DNA of 36,820 nucleotides, taken from assembly GCA_013151255.1 (NCBI GenBank), contig JAADIQ010000091.1, positions 1 to 36,820 on the forward strand. The letters run 5' to 3'. The notes beneath the pieces are model-generated. The model searched no databases and had not been told where the DNA came from. It saw only the letters and a list, made by a program, of their open reading frames with translations. Made by a program: the position numbers and the translations under genes. This document shows, one piece after another, positions 25,096 through 33,280 of this stretch (the stretch's first letter is position 1; each line of letters opens with the position of its first letter). Source of the stretch: Alphaproteobacteria bacterium (GTDB lineage: Bacteria > Pseudomonadota > Alphaproteobacteria > Caulobacterales > Parvularculaceae).

Positions 25096-25626
25096 ATGGC
25101 GGTTAATGGGGCAGTACAATCTGAGGTTATCGGGCAAGGGGAGAGTTTCACCAGCGCCGACCCGCAGTTATTGGAAACCAGCTATCTCCAGCTGTTGCAT
25201 CTGGTCGAGCGGCTTCACCGTCAGCTCCTGGATGTGATCAAGGACGAGTTGGAGCGAATCGGCCAAACCGACATCAATTCGGTTCAGGCGTTGCTTTTGT
25301 ATAATATTGGCGATGCGGAACTGACCCCGGGCGAGTTACGCTCGCGCGGCCATTATCTTGGCTCGAACGTCTCCTATAATCTCAAACAGCTGGTCGAGAA
25401 GGGTTACATTCGCGACGAGCGCTCGCCTACTGATCGCCGCTCCAAGCGGGTATCGTTGACCCAGTCCGGCCTTGATGTGCGCGATAATTTGGCAGGACTG
25501 TTCCAGCGCCAGCTGGCCTCGGTTGAGCAGGTCGGCGGAGTGAATTTGGAGCTGATGGACGAGACCAACAAGGCGTTGCAACGCCTTGAGCGGTTCTGGG
25601 CTGATCAGGTTCGCTTCCGCCTTTAA
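25096..25626 (+). CDS. MarR family winged-helix regulator, LdtR-like
   Basis: The 176-residue protein resembles the MarR-type regulator called LdtR in Liberibacter and rhizobia. The family block INSVQALLLYNIGDAELTPGELRSRG is followed by the recognition helix region LGSNVSYNLKQLVEKGYI and the wing DERSPTDRRSKRVSLT. N- and C-terminal helices (LLHLVERLHRQLLDVIKDEL and FQRQLASVEQV) form the dimer interface. In the characterised relatives it controls an L,D-transpeptidase and stress genes; here it sits between hemB and hemA, so a link to haem supply is possible but unproven. A palindrome at 25004-25019 may be its own operator. Confidence 0.85.
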   Translation: MAVNGAVQSEVIGQGESFTSADPQLLETSYLQLLHLVERLHRQLLDVIKDELERIGQTDINSVQALLLYNIGDAELTPGELRSRGHYLGSNVSYNLKQLVEKGYIRDERSPTDRRSKRVSLTQSGLDVRDNLAGLFQRQLASVEQVGGVNLELMDETNKALQRLERFWADQVRFRL

Positions 25627-25704
25627 GCTCTGCTTGCATAGACCAAGCGGTATTTCATAAAAATTTTTCGTCAGCCGGTTGTCGGGCGCGTATTCGCGCG
25701 CGCA

Positions 25705-25737
25705 GAATTCAGTTAAGAATAATTCTCAACTGAATTC
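25705..25737. promoter_or_regulatory. 33-bp palindrome upstream of hemA with iron-control (Irr) box-like core
   Basis: The outer arms GAATTCAGTT and AACTGAATTC are perfect inverted copies, centred on 25721. The core at 25713-25729 reads TTAAGAATAATTCTCAA, which closely resembles the iron-control element bound by Irr (TTTAGAA-N3-TTCTAAA, from memory). It ends 152 bases before the hemA ATG and just upstream of a possible promoter. Irr is known to adjust haem synthesis genes to iron in alphaproteobacteria. Binding here is inferred. Confidence 0.5.
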
Positions 25738-25749
25738 GTAGATACACCT

Positions 25750-25779
25750 TTAACCATGTATTTCTGTTTACCATATACC
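25750..25779 (+). promoter_or_regulatory. Possible hemA promoter
   Basis: TTAACC (25750-25755) and TATACC (25774-25779) are spaced by 18 bp, and would start transcription near 25786, just before two leader hairpins. Matches to the sigma-70 consensus are only fair. The palindrome at 25705-25737 would then be centred near -65. Confidence 0.3.
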
Positions 25780-25787
25780 CTGCGGCC

Positions 25788-25856
25788 ATCAGTCCGGTCT
25801 TGGGCGGGCTGATAAGACTGGCCATTCCTAGTCGGCATTGCTTAATAGGAAATGGC
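25788..25856 (+). other. Structured leader of hemA (two hairpins)
   Basis: Hairpin 1: ATCAGTCC (25788-25795) with GGGCTGAT (25806-25813), one G-U pair. Hairpin 2: GCCATTCCTA (25821-25830) with TAGGAAATGGC (25846-25856), one bulged base. Both lie in the untranslated region ending at the hemA ATG 25890. I do not recognise a known riboswitch. Confidence 0.35.
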
Positions 25857-25889
25857 GACAAACCGAACTGTCTCGTGGGTGTGATATCG

Positions 25890-27110
25890 ATGGTGGATTA
25901 CAACAAAGCGTTTGAAACAGCGGTGGCGGCGGTGCAGGCCGAAGGGCGCTATCGGGTGTTTGCAGATATTGAGCGTATTCGCGGACGGTTTCCGGCGGCG
26001 CTTTATCATCCCGACCATACCGACGATGCGCGCGAGATTACGGTCTGGTGCTCGAACGATTATCTTGGCATGGGCCAACACCCTGTGGTTGTCGAAGCTA
26101 TGCGCGAGGCCGCCACAAAGGTTGGCGCCGGCGCCGGCGGCACGCGCAACATCGCCGGGACGACGCATTATCATGTTCGGCTGGAGCGTGCGCTCGCCGA
26201 TCTTCATCGCAAGGAAGCTGCGCTCTTATTCACGTCCGGTTATGTCGCCAATGAAGCGACGCTGGCGACCATCGCGCGTATTCTACCCGACTGCATCATT
26301 CTTTCCGATGAGTTGAACCATGCCTCAATGATTGAGGGCATTCGCGGCGGACGCTCGGTCAAACGCATCTGGCGTCACAATGACCTTGATCATCTTGAAG
26401 AGATTTTGAAAGAATTGCCGGACGACCGCCCCAAGGTGATTGCTTTTGAATCGGTTTATTCGATGGACGGCGATATCGCGCCGATCCGCGAAATTTGCGA
26501 TCTGGCCGACAAGTACAACGCCTTCACCTATATCGATGAAGTCCATGCGGTTGGCCTTTACGGCAAGCGCGGCGGCGGCGTTGCGGAACGCGACGGCATT
26601 GCCGATCGCATCGACCTGATTGAAGGAACGCTCGGCAAAGCGTTCGGCGTGATGGGTGGCTATATTGCGGCGAGCGCAGCGATTGTTGACGCTATCCGAT
26701 CATATGCCTCAGGCTTTATCTTTACGACAGCCCTGTCGCCTGTGCTGGTGGCGGGCGCGCTTGCCAGCGTTGAAGAATTGAAAAAATCAAACCACCTGCG
26801 CGAGAAACATCAAGAACGCGCCGCGACGCTGAAAATGATTTTAACAGACGCCGGCCTGCCGGTGATGCCATCGGTCAGCCACATTGTGCCGATCAGGGTT
26901 GGCGATCCGGTGCTTTGCAAAAAAGTCACCGACTATCTTCTCGACCGCCACAATATTTATGTGCAGCCGATAAACTATCCGACCGTGCCCAAAGGCACAG
27001 AGCGGTTACGGCTGACGCCAACACCGTTGCATACGGATGACCATATGCACGCTTTGCTTGGTGCGCTTGAAGATGCGTGGAAAGCGCTGAAGCTGCAACG
27101 CGCTGCATAA
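25890..27110 (+). CDS. hemA: 5-aminolevulinate synthase
   Basis: ALAS makes 5-aminolevulinate from glycine and succinyl-CoA using PLP, the entry to haem synthesis in alphaproteobacteria. The 406-residue product has the Gly-rich region [32 protein letters not shown], the PLP-contacting [10 protein letters not shown], and Lys250 in [14 protein letters not shown] as the Schiff-base lysine. The typical start [12 protein letters not shown] identifies ATG 25890; the open frame begins earlier at 25800 without similarity. Only a weak ribosome binding site is visible. Its product is the substrate of HemB encoded 1.1 kb upstream. A palindrome, a possible promoter and leader hairpins lie ahead of it, pointing to regulated expression. 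A terminator hairpin follows. Confidence 0.97.
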   Translation: MVDYNKAFETAVAAVQAEGRYRVFADIERIRGRFPAALYHPDHTDDAREITVWCSNDYLGMGQHPVVVEAMREAATKVGAGAGGTRNIAGTTHYHVRLERALADLHRKEAALLFTSGYVANEATLATIARILPDCIILSDELNHASMIEGIRGGRSVKRIWRHNDLDHLEEILKELPDDRPKVIAFESVYSMDGDIAPIREICDLADKYNAFTYIDEVHAVGLYGKRGGGVAERDGIADRIDLIEGTLGKAFGVMGGYIAASAAIVDAIRSYASGFIFTTALSPVLVAGALASVEELKKSNHLREKHQERAATLKMILTDAGLPVMPSVSHIVPIRVGDPVLCKKVTDYLLDRHNIYVQPINYPTVPKGTERLRLTPTPLHTDDHMHALLGALEDAWKALKLQRAA

Positions 27111-27144
27111 AATAAGCGCTTAACAAAGCCCGCTTAATAAAGAA

Positions 27145-27165
27145 GGGGGCGCAGCAAACGCCCCC
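27145..27165. terminator. Terminator hairpin between hemA and mucR
   Basis: GGGGGCG (27145-27151) pairs with CGCCCCC (27159-27165) across a 7-nt loop, followed on the plus strand by TCCTT. It lies 35 bases after the hemA stop and before the convergent mucR gene. Confidence 0.7.
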
Positions 27166-27196
27166 TCCTTAACCCGCAACTAAAGCAGAACGACAG

Positions 27197-27682
27197 TCAG
27201 GCGGCTTTGCGCCGTCCTGATGTAGCCCTTTTCTTTGCAGTTTTGCGTTTCTTCACGGTCTTGCGTTTGCTTGTCGCGGCTGTCCCCAAGCCGATGTCTT
27301 TTGCAAACTGCGAGCGCCGCTTGGCGTAGTTTGGCGCCACCATCGGATAATCCGCCGGCAGGCTCCATTTGCGCCGATACTCTTCCGGCGTCAGACTATA
27401 GTGCGTGCGTAAGTATCGTTTGAGCATTTTGAGCTTCTTGCCGTCTTCAAGGCAGATAACATGTTCAGGCGTTACTGACTTGCTGATCGGCACTGCCGGT
27501 TCGCGGCTTCCGGCGAAAGTGTGATCGCCTTCAGCAAGAGCGGAGACGGCGCCAAAAACATCGTGCAGAAGATTTGGCAGCTGATCAGCGCTCACTTTGT
27601 TGTTGACTACATAAGCAGCGACGATGTCGCTGGCTATGCGTATTACGCCGAGGGATTCGGTCGCGCCTTCTTTGTCGGGCAT
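27197..27682 (-). CDS. mucR: Ros/MucR family zinc-finger transcriptional regulator
   Basis: MucR proteins are small H-NS-like regulators of alphaproteobacteria that bind AT-rich promoters and control exopolysaccharide, motility and virulence genes. The 161-residue product has the N-terminal oligomerisation region (ASDIVAAYVVNNKVSADQLPNLLHDVF) and the single C2H2-like finger beginning VICLEDGKKLKMLKRYLRTHY, followed by LTPEEYRRKWSLPADYPMVAPNYAKRR. The C-terminal tail is unusually basic (KRKTVKKRKTAKKRATSGRRKAA region), recalling the basic tail on CarD in this window. Start ATG 27682 is fixed by AGGAGG six bases upstream. An AT-rich palindrome lies about 48 bp upstream. Confidence 0.94.
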   Translation of the reverse strand: MPDKEGATESLGVIRIASDIVAAYVVNNKVSADQLPNLLHDVFGAVSALAEGDHTFAGSREPAVPISKSVTPEHVICLEDGKKLKMLKRYLRTHYSLTPEEYRRKWSLPADYPMVAPNYAKRRSQFAKDIGLGTAATSKRKTVKKRKTAKKRATSGRRKAA

Positions 27683-27729
27683 ATTAGATCCTCCTAATGC
27701 GACTGTGCTTGTGTGCGTTTTTTGCCCTA

Positions 27730-27745
27730 TAACCAATATTGATTA
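27730..27745. promoter_or_regulatory. Imperfect AT-rich palindrome in the mucR promoter region
   Basis: TAACCAATATTGATTA is symmetrical except for one base pair of positions (14 of 16 bases match the inverted copy). It overlaps a possible -10 region (TATAGG, minus strand). MucR is known to repress its own gene through AT-rich sites, so this could be an autoregulatory site. Confidence 0.35.
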
Positions 27746-28240
27746 CGCCAACTGTTTCGCTGGCGGAGTAGGACTATCAACGCTCTCCCCGTGCAAATGC
27801 GGTAACGAGTGAGGCAAGAGAAATCAAGACTAGAGCGCACACGGAGGTTAGCATTGGCTGCGACAGAAAAGCACGATTACTACCGCAATCGATCGCATCG
27901 ATGGCGCCAGTTTCGCAAAAGTTGAAAACGCATCGGTGTAATAGAGATCGCGCATCCGTCGAACCTATTGAAATCATGCGAGGGTCAGCGCTTTGGAGCC
28001 ATTGTGCTCAGACAATAAACACCCCCGTAAAATGGCCGGGGGTGTCTTGCCCTCCAATATTAGCAATTCCGTCCTCTTTTCAAATATAGCTAAAACGACT
28101 AACGCCGCGCATGTTTTGAATAGCCTCGTTTGGGGGCCAGGCGATGGAAAATATTCATTGCTGGCGGACGTTGCGGCAAGTATATCGGCGAGCGTGTAGC
28201 CAATAGTTAGGCCGGTCCCGCCGGCTCTGGAGAAGATTTT
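27746..28240. other. Long intergenic region between mucR and glyA
   Basis: About 495 bp without a convincing gene. It holds one strong hairpin (28019-28045, listed separately). A 66-codon minus-strand frame (27777-27977) ending in a hydrophobic 25-residue stretch lacks a ribosome binding site. The rest is AT-richer than its neighbours. It presumably carries both promoters and may carry a small RNA. Confidence 0.4.
28019..28045. terminator. Strong hairpin, possible terminator or small-RNA end
   Basis: ACACCCCCG (28019-28027) pairs perfectly with CGGGGGTGT (28037-28045) over a 9-nt loop. On the minus strand it is followed by TTTATTGT, on the plus strand by CTTGCC. No annotated gene ends here on either strand. 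Confidence 0.5.
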
Positions 28241-29536
28241 ATGAGCGTAAGTAAGTTGCAGATCGCCCCGAACGGGTTTTTCAGTGAGAACCTCAAAGCC
28301 CGTGATTCGGAAATTTTCGCCGGCATTGGCCGTGAGCTATCGCGCCAGCAGCGCCAGATTGAGCTCATCGCTTCTGAAAATATTGTCTCGCGCGCGGTGC
28401 TCGAAGCCAACGGCTCGGTGCTAACCAACAAATATGCCGAGGGCTATCCGGGCCGCCGCTATTACGGCGGATGCGAGTTTGTCGACCAGGTTGAGGAGCT
28501 CGCAATCGCCCGGGCGAAGAAGCTTTTCAATTGCCAAGAGGCCAATGTTCAGCCGCATTCCGGCAGCCAGGCCAACCAAGCGGTGTTCATGGCGCTGATG
28601 AAACCGGGCGACACATTTTTAGGGATGGATCTGGCGGCCGGCGGACACCTCACCCATGGCGGCGCCGCGAATCAGTCCGGCAAATGGTTTAACGCCGTCC
28701 ATTATAGTGTCGGCGAGGAAGACCACCTGATTGATTACGACGCGGTCGCGCGCCTTGCCGACGAGCACCGGCCAAAGATTATCATTGCCGGGGGCAGCGC
28801 GTACTCACGCATCATCGACTTCAAAAAGTTTCGCGACATCGCCGACAGCGTCGGCGCCACACTGATGGTCGATATGGCGCATTTTGCCGGCCTGGTTGCG
28901 GCCGGCGTCCACCCTAATCCGCTCGACCACGCCCATGTCGTAACATCGACAACGCATAAAACCCTGCGCGGTCCGCGCGGCGGTCTGGTGCTGACCAATG
29001 ACGGCGATCTGGCGAAGAAGATTCGCTCCTCAGTGTTTCCAGGTATTCAGGGCGGCCCGTTGATGCATGTGGTGGCGGCCAAAGCGGTGGCGTTTGGCGA
29101 GGCGCTTGAGCCGTCCTTCAAGGCCTATGGGCGGGCGGTGATTGACAACGCCCAAGCGCTGGCCGCCAGCCTGGTTGAGGCCGGCTATGCGGTGATTTCC
29201 GGCGGCACCGACACCCATCTTGCGCTCATCGATCTGCGGACGAAAGGCGTCAAAGGCAATGCCGCCGAGCAAAGCCTGGAGCGCGCCGGCATGACCTGCA
29301 ACAAAAACGGCGTGCCATTTGACCCGGAGAAATTCACTGTCACCTCAGGAATAAGGGTCGGCTCGCCGGCGGCGACGACGCGCGGCTTTGGCGTATTGGA
29401 GTTTCGCGAGGTTGGCGCATTGATGGCCGAGGTCCTCGACGGGCTGGCCGCTGGCGGCGACGACAACACGGCCGCCGAGGAAGCCGTCGCCGGCCGGGTT
29501 GAGGCGCTGACGACGAAATTTCCGATTTATGCATGA
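28241..29536 (+). CDS. glyA: Serine hydroxymethyltransferase
   Basis: GlyA interconverts serine and glycine while loading one-carbon units on tetrahydrofolate, with PLP. The 431-residue product is full length. Visible motifs are [19 protein letters not shown], the tetrahydrofolate-site [26 protein letters not shown], and [16 protein letters not shown] with Schiff-base Lys240. The ATG at 28241 has GGAGAAG about seven bases upstream. nrdR follows after 46 bases on the same strand, an arrangement conserved in alphaproteobacteria. Its product glycine is also a substrate of HemA encoded nearby. Confidence 0.98.
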   Translation: MSVSKLQIAPNGFFSENLKARDSEIFAGIGRELSRQQRQIELIASENIVSRAVLEANGSVLTNKYAEGYPGRRYYGGCEFVDQVEELAIARAKKLFNCQEANVQPHSGSQANQAVFMALMKPGDTFLGMDLAAGGHLTHGGAANQSGKWFNAVHYSVGEEDHLIDYDAVARLADEHRPKIIIAGGSAYSRIIDFKKFRDIADSVGATLMVDMAHFAGLVAAGVHPNPLDHAHVVTSTTHKTLRGPRGGLVLTNDGDLAKKIRSSVFPGIQGGPLMHVVAAKAVAFGEALEPSFKAYGRAVIDNAQALAASLVEAGYAVISGGTDTHLALIDLRTKGVKGNAAEQSLERAGMTCNKNGVPFDPEKFTVTSGIRVGSPAATTRGFGVLEFREVGALMAEVLDGLAAGGDDNTAAEEAVAGRVEALTTKFPIYA

Positions 29537-29582
29537 TTGCTGTTATAAGTGACGCCAGCGGCTAACCGATTGCGAGACTAAT

Positions 29583-30044
29583 ATGCGGTGTCCTTTTTGC
29601 GGCAGTGAAGAAACGCAAGTCAAAGATTCGCGTTCCGCCGAGGACGGCGCTTCGGTCCGCCGTCGGCGCGAATGCACCGCCTGCGGCGGGCGGTTCACTA
29701 CTTTCGAGCGGGTGCAACTGCGCGAGCTGACGGTGGTGAAAAGCTCCGGCAAGAAAGCGCCGTTTGAGCGCGAGAAGCTCGCCCGGTCGGTGCTGATTGC
29801 AACGCGCAAACGCGAAGTTGAACCCGACCGCGTGGAACAGATGATTTCCGGCGTCGTGCGAAGGCTCGAAGCGATGGGCGAGGCTGAAATTCCCTCAAAG
29901 ACGATTGGCGAATTGGTGATGGCGGGGCTGGCGCATCTCGATGATGTTGCCTATGTGCGCTATGCTTCGGTCTATAAGGATTTCCGCCACACCAAAGACT
30001 TCGAACAGTTTCTCGGTAAAATGGAAGACGGCGACAATGAATAG
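29583..30044 (+). CDS. nrdR: Transcriptional repressor NrdR
   Basis: NrdR represses ribonucleotide reductase genes by sensing ATP/dATP. The 153-residue protein has the N-terminal zinc ribbon (CPFC at 3-6 and CTAC near 31-34), the family signature [18 protein letters not shown], and an ATP-cone domain from about 49 ([20 protein letters not shown]) to 139. Length matches the family. It lies between glyA and nusB, overlapping the latter by eight bases. Confidence 0.97.
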   Translation: MRCPFCGSEETQVKDSRSAEDGASVRRRRECTACGGRFTTFERVQLRELTVVKSSGKKAPFEREKLARSVLIATRKREVEPDRVEQMISGVVRRLEAMGEAEIPSKTIGELVMAGLAHLDDVAYVRYASVYKDFRHTKDFEQFLGKMEDGDNE

Positions 30045-30537
30045 CGCTGACATGCCGGTTGCGTCCAATGCGAAGGGTGCATCTGGCGCACCGGCGCGCT
30101 CTGCCGCGCGGCTGGCCGCCGTTCAGGCGCTCTATCAGATGGAAGCTTCGGGCCAGGGGGTGAACGCCACTATCGCCGAGTTTGAAACGCACCGGTTGGG
30201 CGGCGTCTTGGAGGGCGAACGGCTGCACGGCGCCGACAGAAAATTTTTCGCCGAAATTCTCAACGGTACGGTCGAAGTCCAGGCGCGCCTTGACCCCTAT
30301 CTTGAGCGACACCTCGCAAAGGGCTGGACGCTGGCCCGCATTGACGCCACCGCGCGAGCAATTTTGCGCGCCGGGCTCTACGAATTAATCCGCCGCCCGG
30401 ATGTGCCGAGTAAAGTCGTGATCAGCGAATATCTTGAGGTCGCCAAAGCGTTTTTTGACGACGACGAGCCAAAATTCATCAACGCCGTTCTCGATGCGGC
30501 CGCGCGCCAGGCGCGCGCCGACGAGTTCGAGGCTTAG
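30037..30537 (+). CDS. nusB: Transcription antitermination protein NusB
   Basis: NusB pairs with NusE (S10) on boxA RNA to prevent early termination in rRNA operons. From ATG 30037 the product has 166 residues: a short variable N-terminus, then [19 protein letters not shown], the central [15 protein letters not shown], and the C-terminal [34 protein letters not shown] with [12 protein letters not shown], the standard NusB fold. The open frame extends upstream inside nrdR, but similarity begins only after 30037. The ATG lies inside the nrdR end (8-bp overlap), implying translational coupling; thiL follows 14 bases later. Confidence 0.95.
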   Translation: MNSADMPVASNAKGASGAPARSAARLAAVQALYQMEASGQGVNATIAEFETHRLGGVLEGERLHGADRKFFAEILNGTVEVQARLDPYLERHLAKGWTLARIDATARAILRAGLYELIRRPDVPSKVVISEYLEVAKAFFDDDEPKFINAVLDAAARQARADEFEA

Positions 30538-30551
30538 GGCGCGCGGCAAAT

Positions 30552-31532
30552 ATGGGCGAATTTGAAATCATTCGCGATATTTTTGCGCCGCTGGCAAAAG
30601 CTGCGCCGGGCGCTTTTGGTCTGGCCGATGATGCGGCGCTGATTGACGCGGGCGCGCTTGTCATCACCAAGGATATGCTGATTGCGGGGGTGCATTTTTT
30701 ACCCAAGGACCCGCTGGATCTGGTGGCGCGCAAATTAATCCGTGTCAATCTTTCCGACCTGGCGGCCAAGGGCGCAAAACCGATCGGCTATTTCCTCGGC
30801 TGCGCCTGGCCGTCAAATATCAAACGCGAGAAAATTGAGCTCTTTGCAGCGGGATTGAAAGACGATCAGGAACGCTTCCGGCTGTCGCTTTATGGCGGCG
30901 ATACGACGATGCATAGCGTCAAGGCGGCGCCGCTGACTTTGTCGGCGACGTTTTTCGGAACGCCGCCGACGCGCGGCATGAGCCTGCGGTCGGGGGCTTG
31001 CGCGGGTGACGACATTTACGTTTCGGGAACCATTGGCGATGCCGGACTGGGGCTGATGGCTTTGCGAAAAGAGCTGAAATTTACCACCGTCGACAAGGCT
31101 TCGCTCGCCGGGCGCTATCATCTGCCCGAGCCGCGGCTCAGCCTTGGGGCGGCGCTTGCGGGGTTAGCGACCGCGACGATTGACGTCTCCGATGGGTTGC
31201 TTGCCGATGCGCGCCATCTCGCCGACGCTTCCGGGCTGCGCGCAGAAATTGACGCGGTTTCCATTCCGCGCTCGCCCGCCGCCGCGTCATGGATCGCAAC
31301 CCAGGACAATCGCTGGCGGGCCATCGGCGCGCTCGCCTCATCCGGCGACGATTATGAAATTTTCTTCGCCGCCCCGCCGGCGATGCGCCGCTCCGTCACG
31401 GTCGCCGCAAAAGCATCGCGTACGGAGGTTTCACGCATCGGAACGTTAAAACGCGGCGAGGGGGCGGTTCTGGTCGATGAAAATGGTGCGGAAATACCGG
31501 TTCCGTCGGGCGGATTTGACCACTTTAAATAA
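30552..31532 (+). CDS. thiL: Thiamine-monophosphate kinase
   Basis: ThiL phosphorylates thiamine monophosphate to the active pyrophosphate cofactor. The 326-residue product starts MGEFEIIRDIFAPLA and carries the metal-binding segments of the PurM-like fold: LADDAALIDAG, ITKDMLIAGVHFL, VNLSDLAAKGAKPIGYFL, LYGGDTTMH, then ATIDVSDGLLADARHLA and SGDDYEIFFA. All the Asp clusters expected for two metals and ATP are there. The nrdR-nusB-thiL order is common in alphaproteobacteria. It converges on bamE with nine bases between the stops. Confidence 0.95.
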   Translation: MGEFEIIRDIFAPLAKAAPGAFGLADDAALIDAGALVITKDMLIAGVHFLPKDPLDLVARKLIRVNLSDLAAKGAKPIGYFLGCAWPSNIKREKIELFAAGLKDDQERFRLSLYGGDTTMHSVKAAPLTLSATFFGTPPTRGMSLRSGACAGDDIYVSGTIGDAGLGLMALRKELKFTTVDKASLAGRYHLPEPRLSLGAALAGLATATIDVSDGLLADARHLADASGLRAEIDAVSIPRSPAAASWIATQDNRWRAIGALASSGDDYEIFFAAPPAMRRSVTVAAKASRTEVSRIGTLKRGEGAVLVDENGAEIPVPSGGFDHFK

Positions 31533-31541
31533 GTGCGCAGG

Positions 31542-32006
31542 CTACTGTCCCGGAACCCGGCCTTGTCCTTGTCCGCCAAGACCGGCGGGAAGTTGGCCAA
31601 CATTGCCAAGCAGCTGTTCCCAGAAATTGAGTTCCTTGCCGCGCGTCGGCGTTGAGCGCGAGACCAGCTTGATGGCCTCGCCGTCAGCCAGCGCAAAGTC
31701 GTCAACCGATGAGACGACGCCCTCTTCGTCGAACCGAAACGCGATCACCGTGCGCCTTTGGGTTTTTGAATGAAAAAACGCCCGCGTCGTGTCGGTGCTG
31801 TTGAGATAGTACCAGACATTGCGGTTGAACGTGCCGATCATCGATGGCTCGCCATATTTTGCCAGTACGCTTTCTTTGGAATCGAGGCCAGCTTCGGCGG
31901 TCAGCTTGGTCTGGTCGCGTTCCAGCACATAGCCATGGTTCTGGCGCACCGATACGCAAGCCTGAAGCGACAGGACAGCGGCGACAATCAACACAACTCT
32001 AATCAT
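31542..32006 (-). CDS. bamE: Outer membrane assembly lipoprotein BamE
   Basis: BamE (SmpA/OmlA) is an accessory lipoprotein of the BAM complex that inserts beta-barrels in the outer membrane. The 154-residue precursor has a lipobox LQAC with Cys17. The core has HGYVLERDQTKLTAEAGLDSKESVLAKYGEPSMIG, then NRNVWYYLNSTD and TVIAFRFDEEGVVSSVD, matching the BamE fold. The C-terminal tail (NFWEQLLGNVGQLPAGLG) is typical of alphaproteobacterial members. An AAGG ribosome binding site is about eight bases upstream. It is divergent from the cytochrome-chaperone gene. Confidence 0.94.
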   Translation of the reverse strand: MIRVVLIVAAVLSLQACVSVRQNHGYVLERDQTKLTAEAGLDSKESVLAKYGEPSMIGTFNRNVWYYLNSTDTTRAFFHSKTQRRTVIAFRFDEEGVVSSVDDFALADGEAIKLVSRSTPTRGKELNFWEQLLGNVGQLPAGLGGQGQGRVPGQ

Positions 32007-32111
32007 AGTCGAACCTTCTAGGGGGCTTGATCCTCAGCCTCTGGGGGCATAGTTCCGAGCATCGATACCAGCGATCTGCGCTCGCCGCAAATCCTCTTAA
32101 GGTCTGAATTG

Positions 32112-32654
32112 ATGATTGCTTCGCTTTTTCGCAAAGACCCCGCCGTTGCGGCGGGTGAAGCGCTCTATGCGGCGGCGGTCGAGCAGGCGCGGGCGCCCCA
32201 ATTTTACGCCGATTTTGGGGTTCCAGATACAGTGGAGGGGCGCTTTGAGATGATTGTCGTTCATGCTTTCCTTATTCTGACGCGGCTGAAGGGCGATGGC
32301 CCGGGCGAGAAGAAGGTCGGCCAAAAGCTGTTTGATGCGATGTTTCAGAATTTGGACGATGCGCTCCGCGAGCTTGGCGTTGGCGATCTCTCAGTGGGCA
32401 AGAAAATCCGCAAGCTGGCGGAGAATTTCTTTGGCCGCGTAGGGGTTTATGGCGAGGCCTTAAAGCCGGATGCGGAGCCGGGGTTGCTGGCGGCGGCGCT
32501 CGGGCGCAATATTTTTGAGGACGAGGCCGCGCCAGGTACAGAACGCCTCGCCGCCTATGTTCGCCAGGCGGCGGCGTCTATTAACGCCCAGCCGGTCCCG
32601 CGTATCGTTGGCGGCATTGTTCATTTTCCCGAACCGGAAGGGGGTGCGCAATGA
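32112..32654 (+). CDS. CBP3-like ubiquinol-cytochrome c chaperone family protein
   Basis: The 180-residue product belongs to the Ubiq_cyt_C_chap family, relatives of mitochondrial Cbp3 that assist assembly of cytochrome bc1. Visible family features are the early FYADFGVPDTVEGRFEMIVVHAFLILTRLK segment (helical), GQKLFDAMFQNLDDALRELGVGDLSVGKKIRKLAENFFGRVGVY, and the C-terminal half of helices. Start is ATG 32112 (a TTG just before it is less likely), with AAGG nine bases upstream. It overlaps the DUF177 gene by four bases (ATGA), an arrangement seen in many alphaproteobacteria. Confidence 0.88.
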   Translation: MIASLFRKDPAVAAGEALYAAAVEQARAPQFYADFGVPDTVEGRFEMIVVHAFLILTRLKGDGPGEKKVGQKLFDAMFQNLDDALRELGVGDLSVGKKIRKLAENFFGRVGVYGEALKPDAEPGLLAAALGRNIFEDEAAPGTERLAAYVRQAAASINAQPVPRIVGGIVHFPEPEGGAQ

Positions 32655-33181
32655 CCGATAAACCGGCCTATGAGTTCAGCCAGGAGGTTGATCTGGCAAA
32701 AACCGCCAAAGACGGGCGGGACTATCGTCTGGTGGCGGATGCGGGCGCTCGCAAAAGAATTGCCGAGCGTCTTCGCGTGCCCTCGGTAGAAGCGCTATCT
32801 GGGCAAATCCATATCGCAGCGACGCGCAAAGCCATATTCACCCGAGGCAGTATTCAAGGGCGCTTGACGCGCGAATGCGTTGTAAGCTTGGAAGAGATGC
32901 CGGAAACTATCGATGACAGTTTCGAGGTTGAGTTTGTGCGTTGCGCCGAGGACGCGCCTGTCGAGGAGGACAACGCTGAAAACTGGCATGAGCCGGAGGC
33001 GCATCGCGGGACTGTGTTTGATATTGGCGAGTTATTGGTTCAGCAGTTTTCCTTGGCGCTGGCCCCGTTCCCGCGAAAGCCGGGGGCGGTGAGCCTGGCG
33101 CAAACCTATGGCGAGGAAAAGCTGTCATCACCTTTTTCCATATTGCAAGGGAAAATCGATAAAACTGAGGAAAAACAGTAG
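32651..33181 (+). CDS. DUF177 (YceD-like) domain protein
   Basis: The 176-residue protein matches the YceD/DUF177 family, linked to 23S rRNA maturation in plants and E. coli. Seen here: YEFSQEVDLAKTAKDGRDYRLVADAGARKRIAERLRVPSVEALSG near the N-terminus (shown in part), GRLTRECVVSLEEMPETID with its conserved Cys, and DIGELLVQQFSLALAPFPRKPGA. The alphaproteobacterial type precedes plsX, as here. It is translationally coupled to the chaperone gene by ATGA. The gap to plsX is about 100 bases. Confidence 0.88.
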   Translation: MTDKPAYEFSQEVDLAKTAKDGRDYRLVADAGARKRIAERLRVPSVEALSGQIHIAATRKAIFTRGSIQGRLTRECVVSLEEMPETIDDSFEVEFVRCAEDAPVEEDNAENWHEPEAHRGTVFDIGELLVQQFSLALAPFPRKPGAVSLAQTYGEEKLSSPFSILQGKIDKTEEKQ

Positions 33182-33280
33182 GGTTAGACGGGAAGCTTTG
33201 CAATTTAATTGCCCCGTCATGCGTTGCATGCGCGTGCGGGCGCTGTATTCTCCGCCGCAGCTACTGGGAGCGATAAGAGT

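Noticed and set aside
27777..27977. 66-aa minus-strand frame with hydrophobic end in the mucR-glyA gap
   Set aside because: No ribosome binding site and no similarity that I recognise; kept only as a note under the gap.
28046..28240. Riboswitch (SAM-II, glycine or similar) before glyA
   Set aside because: I could not recognise the conserved core of any known class in the leader.
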